Source: an uncultured Oscillospiraceae bacterium (lineage in GTDB: Bacteria; Bacillota; Clostridia; Oscillospirales; Oscillospiraceae). From it: a DNA stretch of 64,000 nt. The notes beneath the pieces were generated by a model. The model searched no databases, was not told where the DNA came from, and saw only the letters and a list, made by a program, of their open reading frames with translations. Positions 58,752-64,000 of this stretch are shown here, in pieces (position 1 is the stretch's first letter; each line of letters begins with the position of its first letter). The position numbers were made by a program, and so were the translations under genes. Where the stretch lies: NCBI GenBank assembly GCA_944385405.1, contig CALWXB010000006.1, positions 1 through 64,000 of the forward strand, in the 5' to 3' direction.

Positions 58752-60263
58752 TCAGCTGCGATTGCCGGAGTTGGTAGTGTCCTTGAGCAGCACATCGTGT
58801 GCGCCGCCCTCTACGATGGAGACGGAGGACACCAGCGTCAGCTTGGCCTTCTCCCGCAGCTCGGGGATGGTCAGCGCGCCGCAGTTGCACATGGTGGAGC
58901 GGACCTTGGCCAGGGTAGTGGCCATGCCGTCGCTGAGGGCGCCGGCGTAGGGGACATAGGAGTCCACGCCTTCCTCGAAGGAGAGCTTGGCCGCGCCGCC
59001 CAGATCGTAGCGCTGCCAGTTCCGGGCCCGGGCGCTGCCCTCGCCCCAGTACTCCTTCATGTAGCTGCCGCCGATGAGGACCTTGCTGGTGGGGGACTCG
59101 TCGAACCGGGAGAAGTACCGGCCCAGCATGCAGAAGTCCGCGCCCATGGCCAGGGCCAGGGTGATGTGGTAGTCCTGGACGATGCCGCCGTCGGCGCAGA
59201 TGGGCACGTACACGCCGGTCTCCTCAAAGTACCGATCCCGTTCGGCGGCCACGTCGATGACGGCGGTGGCCTGGCCGCGGCCGATGCCCTTGGTCTCCCG
59301 GGTGATGCAGATGGAGCCGCCGCCGATGCCGATCTTCACGAAGTCGGCCCCGGCGTCTGCCAGGAAGCGGAAGCCCTCGCCGTCCACCACGTTGCCGGCA
59401 CCCACCTTCACAGTATCGCCGTAGTGGTCCCGGATCCACTTAAGGGTCCGCAGCTGCCACTCGGAGTAGCCCTCGGAGGAGTCGATGACCAGCACGTCTG
59501 CGCCGGCCTCCACCAGAGCGGGGACCCGCTCGGCGTAGTCCCGGGTATTGATGCCGGCGCCCACTACGTAGCGCTTCTGGGAGTCCAGCAGCTCCAGGGG
59601 GTTGCCCTTGTGGGAGTCGTAGTCCTTGCGGAATACGAAGCTCACCAGATGGCCGTCGGCGGAGACGATGGGCAGCGCGTTGAGCTTGTGGTCCCAGATG
59701 ATGTCGTTGGCGATCTTCAGGCTGGTGCCCTCAGGGGCGGTGATGAGCTTTTCAGCGGGGGTCATGAAGGTGCTGACGGGAGTGGAGGGGTCCATGCGGC
59801 TGACGCGGTAGTCCCGGCTGGTGACCAGGCCCAGGAGCTTGCCGGTGCCGGTGCCGTCGTCGGTGACGGCCATAGTGGAATGGCCGGTGCGCTCTTTCAG
59901 CGCCAGCACGTCGGCCAGGGTGTCCCCCACGCGGAGGTTGGAGTCGCTGGTGACGAAGCCCGCCTTGTGGTTCTTTACCCGCCGGACCATCTCGGCCTGC
60001 TGGTCGATGGGCTGGGAGACGTAGATGAAGGCGATGCCGCCCTCCTTGGCCAGGGCGATGCCCATCTTCTCGCCGGAGACAGACTGCATCACGGCGGAGA
60101 CCATGGGGACGTTCATGGTCAGGGCGGGAGTCTCGCCCCGCTTGAACTTCACCACGGGGGTGGACAGGGAGACGTTGGCGGGGATGCACTCAGCGGAGGA
60201 GTAGCCGGGGACCAGCAGATATTCGCTGAAGGTATGGGAGGGCTCGGAGAAAAAGTATGCCAT
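58752..60263 (-). CDS. guaB: IMP dehydrogenase
   Basis: 503 residues. A (beta/alpha)8 barrel with two CBS domains inserted (about 100-215). The active-site loop [12 protein letters not shown] has catalytic Cys319, and IGRGQ follows. [10 protein letters not shown] (NAD/IMP region), CADGG and the flap ([12 protein letters not shown] then [11 protein letters not shown]) are also present. It oxidises IMP to XMP with NAD, the committed step to GMP. The C-terminus lacks the usual SKV tail. It starts 35 bp after purL with GAGGTGG, so the two are co-transcribed. Confidence 0.95.
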   Translation of the reverse strand: MAYFFSEPSHTFSEYLLVPGYSSAECIPANVSLSTPVVKFKRGETPALTMNVPMVSAVMQSVSGEKMGIALAKEGGIAFIYVSQPIDQQAEMVRRVKNHKAGFVTSDSNLRVGDTLADVLALKERTGHSTMAVTDDGTGTGKLLGLVTSRDYRVSRMDPSTPVSTFMTPAEKLITAPEGTSLKIANDIIWDHKLNALPIVSADGHLVSFVFRKDYDSHKGNPLELLDSQKRYVVGAGINTRDYAERVPALVEAGADVLVIDSSEGYSEWQLRTLKWIRDHYGDTVKVGAGNVVDGEGFRFLADAGADFVKIGIGGGSICITRETKGIGRGQATAVIDVAAERDRYFEETGVYVPICADGGIVQDYHITLALAMGADFCMLGRYFSRFDESPTSKVLIGGSYMKEYWGEGSARARNWQRYDLGGAAKLSFEEGVDSYVPYAGALSDGMATTLAKVRSTMCNCGALTIPELREKAKLTLVSSVSIVEGGAHDVLLKDTTNSGNRS

Positions 60264-60298
60264 GTGGCCACCTCATTTCTTAGATTTGGATGCGGGGA

Positions 60299-63200
60299 TC
60301 AAAGGGCGAAATACGCCCGGGCGGAGTCAAACAGGTGCAGGTCGTAGTTGCCGGGGACGTTGCGGTACAGGGCGGGGCCCACCCGCTCGGAGTGGCCCAT
60401 CTTGCCCAGGACCCGGCCGTCGGGGGAGGTGATGCCCTCCACCGCCCACACGGAGCCGTTGGGATTGAAGTCCACGTCCATGGTGGGCGCGCCGGTGAGG
60501 TCCACGTACTGGGTGGCGATCTGCCCGTTTTCCGCCAGCCGCTCCAGCAGCTCCGGCGGGCAGAGGAACCGGCCCTCGCCGTGGGAGATGGGCACGGAGA
60601 CCACATCGCCTACCTGGACGCCCGCCAGCCACGGAGAGCGGTTGGAGGCCACCCGGGTGCGGACGATCTTGGACTGGTGGCGGCCGATGCAGTTGTAGGT
60701 CAGGGTGGGGCAGGTATCGTCGGTGTCGATGATCTCGCCGTAGGGCACCAGGCCCAGCTTGATGAGGGCCTGGAAGCCGTTGCAGATGCCCAGCATCAGT
60801 CCGTCCCGGTTCTTCAGCAGCTCCATGGTGGCATCCGTCACCTGGGGATTGCGGAAGAAAGCGGTGATGAACTTGCCGGAGCCGTCAGGCTCGTCGCCGC
60901 CGGAGAAGCCGCCGGGGACGAAGATGATCTGGCTGTCCCGGGCCGCCTTGGCAAAGCGGGCGGCGGAGTCGGACACGTCGGCAGCGGTCTGGTTGGTGAC
61001 CACCAGGATCTCCGGCTCCAGACCGGCCCGGAGCACCGCCCGGGCGCTGTCGTATTCGCAGTTGGTGCCGGGGAACACGGGGATCAGCACCCGGGGCCGG
61101 GAGGCGCCGACGCTGGGGGCGGTGCGGATGAAGGCGGGGGCCTCCACTGTGGGGATGGGCGCGGGGTCCGCAGGCGTGCGGTTGGGATAGACGTCCTCCA
61201 GCACGGCCTCGTTCAGTGCCAGCAGCTCGGCGATGGGAGCGGAATCGCCCCCCAGGGTGACGGTGGCGTCGGCGATGGTGGCGCCCAGCTGTACTGCCTC
61301 CGGCACGGCCTCGGTGAGCTCGGCCACGATGGCACCGGGCAGGACCTCCGGCGCGGCGGCGCCGGCAAAGCCGATGCGGTTGCCGAAGGACATGTTCATC
61401 ACGGCCTCGGCCACGCTCTGCTCCACGGCCCAGGCGGCGCGGACCTTTCCGGCCTGTACCTGAGCGGCGAAGGCGTCCCAGCAGGCACGCAGCGCTGCGG
61501 CGCTGGCATCGGCGGGGGCGAAGAGGCAGACGGGGTGACCGGTCTCCTTGAACTCAGGGGAGAGGAGCCGGCCGGCCTTGGCCGGTGCGATGGCAAAGGA
61601 GATCAGGGTGGGGGGCACGTCCATATCCAGGAAAGATCCGGACATGGAGTCCTTGCCGCCGATGGCGGCCACCTCCAGATCCAGCTGGGCCTCCAGCGCG
61701 CCCAGCAGGGCGGCGAAGGGCTTGCCCCAGCGGCGGGGGTCGTCCCGGAGCTTTTCAAAATACTCCTGGAAGGTGAGATAGGCCTGGCGGACGTCGCAGC
61801 CCGCTGCCGCCAGCTTGGCAAGAGACACCACCACGGAGCGGTACGCCCCGGTGAAGGGATCGGCGCTCATGGCGTCGGGGTCGAAGCCCCAGGCCATGAC
61901 GGAGCAGTCCTCCGTCTCCTGGCCCGGCAGCACCGGCAGCAGCGCCGCCATCACCTGGGCAGGGGTACGCTGGTACTTGCCGCCGAAGGGCATCAGCACG
62001 CTGCCCGCGCCGATGGTGGAGTCGAACCGCTCGGAAAGACCCCGGCGGGAGGCACATTTCAGGCTGGAGGCCGTCTCCCGGAGGGACAGGGCGGGGGCGG
62101 GGGCTTGCGGCGCGGGGGCCTCCACGGACACCCGGGTGTGCTTGACGGCGCCGTTGGTGTTGAGGAACGCCCGGCTGAGGCTGACGATAGCGTGCCCCTG
62201 CCAGTGCATCACCATGCGGGGCTCCGCAGTGACCACGGCTACCTGATAGGCCTCCAGATTTTCCCGGCGGGCGGCGTCGATGAAGGCGTCCGCGTCCTCC
62301 GGAGCCACCACCACGGCCATGCGCTCCTGGGATTCGGAGATGGCCAGCTCCGTGCCGTCCAGGCCCTCGTACTTCTTCCGCACGGCATCCAGGTCGATGG
62401 TGAGGCCGTCGGCCAGCTCGCCGATGGCCACGGACACGCCGCCGGCGCCGAAGTCGTTGCAGCGCTTGATGAGGCGGGTGACCTTGCCGTCCCGGAACAG
62501 GCGCTGGATCTTGCGCTCTTCCGGAGCGTTGCCCTTTTGCACCTCGGAGGCCATGGTGGCCAGGGACTTGCGGTTGTGGCTCTTGGAGGAGCCGGTGGCG
62601 CCGCCGATGCCGTCCCGGCCGGTGCGGCCGCCCAGGAGGATCACCACGTCGCCGGGCACCGGGCGCTCACGCACCACGTTGTCTGCCGGAGCGGCGCCCA
62701 CCACGGCGCCCACCTCCAGGTGCTTGGCGACGTAGCCGGGGTGATATACCTCGCTGACCTGACCGGTGGCCAGGCCGATCTGGTTGCCGTAGGAGGAATA
62801 GCCCGCGGCGGCAGTCTGAGCCAGCTTGCGCTGGGGGAGCTTGCCGGGCAGGGTCTCGGATACCGGCGTCCGGGGATCACCGCAGCCGGTGACGCGCATG
62901 GCCTGATAGACGTAGGCCCGGCCGGAGAGGGGATCCCGGATGCAGCCGCCGATGCAGGTGGCCGCGCCGCCGAAGGGCTCGATCTCGGTGGGGTGGTTGT
63001 GGGTCTCGTTCTTGAACATGAGGAGCCAGTCCTGTTCCTCACCGTCCACCGTGGCGGTGACGTGGATGGAACAGGCGTTGATCTCCTCGCTCTGGTCCAG
63101 GTTGGAAAGGAGTCCCCGCTTTTTCAGCGTCTTGGTGCCGATGGTGGCCATGTCCATCAATGTCTGGGGACGGACAGCGGCCTTCTCGGGGCCGTAGACC

Positions 63201-63964
63201 TCTTCCCGGGCGGCCAGATACCGCGCATAGGCGGCCTGGGCGGCATCGTCCAGGATCTCCACGGAGTCGATGTGAGTGGAGAAGGTGGTGTGGCGGCAGT
63301 GGTCGGACCAGTAGGTGTCCACCACCCGGATCTCCGTGATGGTGGGGTCCCGGCGCTCCTCATCCCGGAAGTGGGCCTGGAGGAACCGCAGGTCGTCCAG
63401 GTCCATAGCCAGGCCCAGGCGCTCCAGCAGGGCGGAGAGACCGGCGTCATCCAGAGAGGTGAAGCCGGTGACGGTCTCCACGCCGGTGGGCAGGTCATAC
63501 TCCATCCGCAGCGTCTCCACCGTCTCCAGTCCGGCCTCCCGGGCCTCCACGGGGTTGATGACGTAGTGCTTGATGCGGTCCACCTGATCCGGCGTCAGCT
63601 CGCCGGAGAGAAGGTACACACGGGCGGTGCGCACGTCGGGGCGCTCGCCCTGGGTCATGAGCTGGATGCAGGCCCGGGCGGAGTCCGCCCGCTGGTCGAA
63701 CTGACCGGGCAGATACTCCACGGCAAAGGCGGTGTAGTCCCCTGCGGGCAGGGAGGCGGTGGCCTCGTCTACCTGGGGCTCGGAGAATACGGTCTGCACC
63801 GCCCGGCGGAAGGTCTCCTCGTCCAGGCCCTCCACGTCGTAGCGGTTGATGAGCCGCAGGCCAGTCAGGGTGGAGATGCCCAGCAGGGTGCGCAGCTCGT
63901 TCAAAAGGCCCCGGGCCTCCTGGCGGAGGGCCTCCTTTTTTTCCACATAGATGCGTCGTACCAT
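60299..63964 (-). CDS. purL: Phosphoribosylformylglycinamidine synthase, single-chain
   Basis: 1221 residues. Single-polypeptide FGAM synthase as in Clostridia and proteobacteria, not the PurSQL complex of Bacillus. The N-terminal PurS-like region is followed by two AIR-synthase-like halves (HNHPTEIEPFGGAATCIGGC; later CKLASAGC-type and GGKDSMSGSF segments). A C-terminal glutamine amidotransferase domain has catalytic Cys in MLGICNGFQAL and the His/Glu pair in SHGEGRF. It converts FGAR to FGAM using glutamine and ATP in purine synthesis. The start at 63964 directly abuts the stop of an upstream gene (TAA-ATG); GGAGGAAG serves it. Confidence 0.95.
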   Translation of the reverse strand: MVRRIYVEKKEALRQEARGLLNELRTLLGISTLTGLRLINRYDVEGLDEETFRRAVQTVFSEPQVDEATASLPAGDYTAFAVEYLPGQFDQRADSARACIQLMTQGERPDVRTARVYLLSGELTPDQVDRIKHYVINPVEAREAGLETVETLRMEYDLPTGVETVTGFTSLDDAGLSALLERLGLAMDLDDLRFLQAHFRDEERRDPTITEIRVVDTYWSDHCRHTTFSTHIDSVEILDDAAQAAYARYLAAREEVYGPEKAAVRPQTLMDMATIGTKTLKKRGLLSNLDQSEEINACSIHVTATVDGEEQDWLLMFKNETHNHPTEIEPFGGAATCIGGCIRDPLSGRAYVYQAMRVTGCGDPRTPVSETLPGKLPQRKLAQTAAAGYSSYGNQIGLATGQVSEVYHPGYVAKHLEVGAVVGAAPADNVVRERPVPGDVVILLGGRTGRDGIGGATGSSKSHNRKSLATMASEVQKGNAPEERKIQRLFRDGKVTRLIKRCNDFGAGGVSVAIGELADGLTIDLDAVRKKYEGLDGTELAISESQERMAVVVAPEDADAFIDAARRENLEAYQVAVVTAEPRMVMHWQGHAIVSLSRAFLNTNGAVKHTRVSVEAPAPQAPAPALSLRETASSLKCASRRGLSERFDSTIGAGSVLMPFGGKYQRTPAQVMAALLPVLPGQETEDCSVMAWGFDPDAMSADPFTGAYRSVVVSLAKLAAAGCDVRQAYLTFQEYFEKLRDDPRRWGKPFAALLGALEAQLDLEVAAIGGKDSMSGSFLDMDVPPTLISFAIAPAKAGRLLSPEFKETGHPVCLFAPADASAAALRACWDAFAAQVQAGKVRAAWAVEQSVAEAVMNMSFGNRIGFAGAAAPEVLPGAIVAELTEAVPEAVQLGATIADATVTLGGDSAPIAELLALNEAVLEDVYPNRTPADPAPIPTVEAPAFIRTAPSVGASRPRVLIPVFPGTNCEYDSARAVLRAGLEPEILVVTNQTAADVSDSAARFAKAARDSQIIFVPGGFSGGDEPDGSGKFITAFFRNPQVTDATMELLKNRDGLMLGICNGFQALIKLGLVPYGEIIDTDDTCPTLTYNCIGRHQSKIVRTRVASNRSPWLAGVQVGDVVSVPISHGEGRFLCPPELLERLAENGQIATQYVDLTGAPTMDVDFNPNGSVWAVEGITSPDGRVLGKMGHSERVGPALYRNVPGNYDLHLFDSARAYFAL

Positions 63965-64000
63965 TTATGCTTCCTCCATTGCGCGCAGGGCCCGCCGGCC
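63965..64000 (-). CDS. 3' end of an upstream gene in the purine operon
   Basis: The last twelve codons of a minus-strand gene, ending ...Ala-Met-Glu-Glu-Ala-stop immediately before the purL start codon. The purL ribosome site is inside it. It is likely another purine-synthesis gene (purD, purM or purC are candidates), but the fragment is too short to assign. Confidence 0.5.
   Translation of the reverse strand, partial: GRRALRAMEEA

Noticed and set aside
58698-60347. Open frame on the plus strand opposite IMP dehydrogenase
   Set aside because: Antisense shadow; guaB is unmistakable on the other strand.

Overview
This window looks like the chromosome of a GC-rich, anaerobic gut member of the Bacillota (Clostridia, Oscillospiraceae type; Flavonifractor, Lawsonibacter or Dysosmobacter would fit). 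The evidence is the SCIFF peptide with its radical-SAM maturase, DUF4317, DUF1653, a Bce-type antibiotic module, an oxygen-sensitive glycyl radical enzyme with its activase, hybrid cluster protein, and strong Shine-Dalgarno sites despite high GC. The genus is inferred, not proven.

Left edge (1-1000): the distal end of a mobile element at a tRNA-Thr 3' fragment, with 11-bp-spaced direct repeats and, on the other side, a truncated tyrosine integrase. Next (1032-6106) come lipoproteins, an OmpR/EnvZ-like two-component system with a coupled membrane protein, and a VanY-type peptidase.

The most unusual locus is a six-gene minus-strand operon (6232-14279): permease, lone HyuA-like ATPase, HExxH protein, PH-like membrane protein, glycyl radical enzyme and activase. 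It is divergent from a LacI-family regulator (14663-15724). Consensus promoters face away from each other, and three AACCGGTT/ACCGGTT operators lie over the operon leader. The substrate is unknown.

15897-20819 is a methionine/B12 block: metF, a free-standing MetH reactivation domain, metH without that domain, then a DUF4430 protein and an ECF-type S component on the other strand. 21040-28168 holds a second two-component system and a complete Bce-type module (permease, ATPase, kinase, regulator) with a matching TnACA-N4-TGTAA site.

28499-30571 is a glycogen synthase with a ~200-residue lysine-rich and heptad-repeat N-terminal extension. 30748-36230 contains two BlaI/BlaR1-like pairs, each with its own operators. 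They are followed by an ASCH protein and a MATE exporter. 38374-41584 is a DcuS/DcuR-like sensor-regulator pair overlapped by a LysR gene. It precedes a sugar-type ABC importer (ATPase, permease, lipoprotein) coupled to a cyclase-family hydrolase (41724-45920).

45972-48382 is hcp divergent from a Crp/Fnr regulator with a perfect palindrome between them. 48467-51180 has DUF4317, a glycosyltransferase fused to a MarR-like winged helix, and DUF1653. 52145-55068 is SCIFF, its maturase and a coupled PLP enzyme. Carbonic anhydrase and ribokinase follow. Then comes an XRE regulator with a membrane PstS-like protein under a 48-bp palindromic promoter-operator. The right end carries purL and guaB in one minus-strand transcription unit, preceded by the last codons of another gene.
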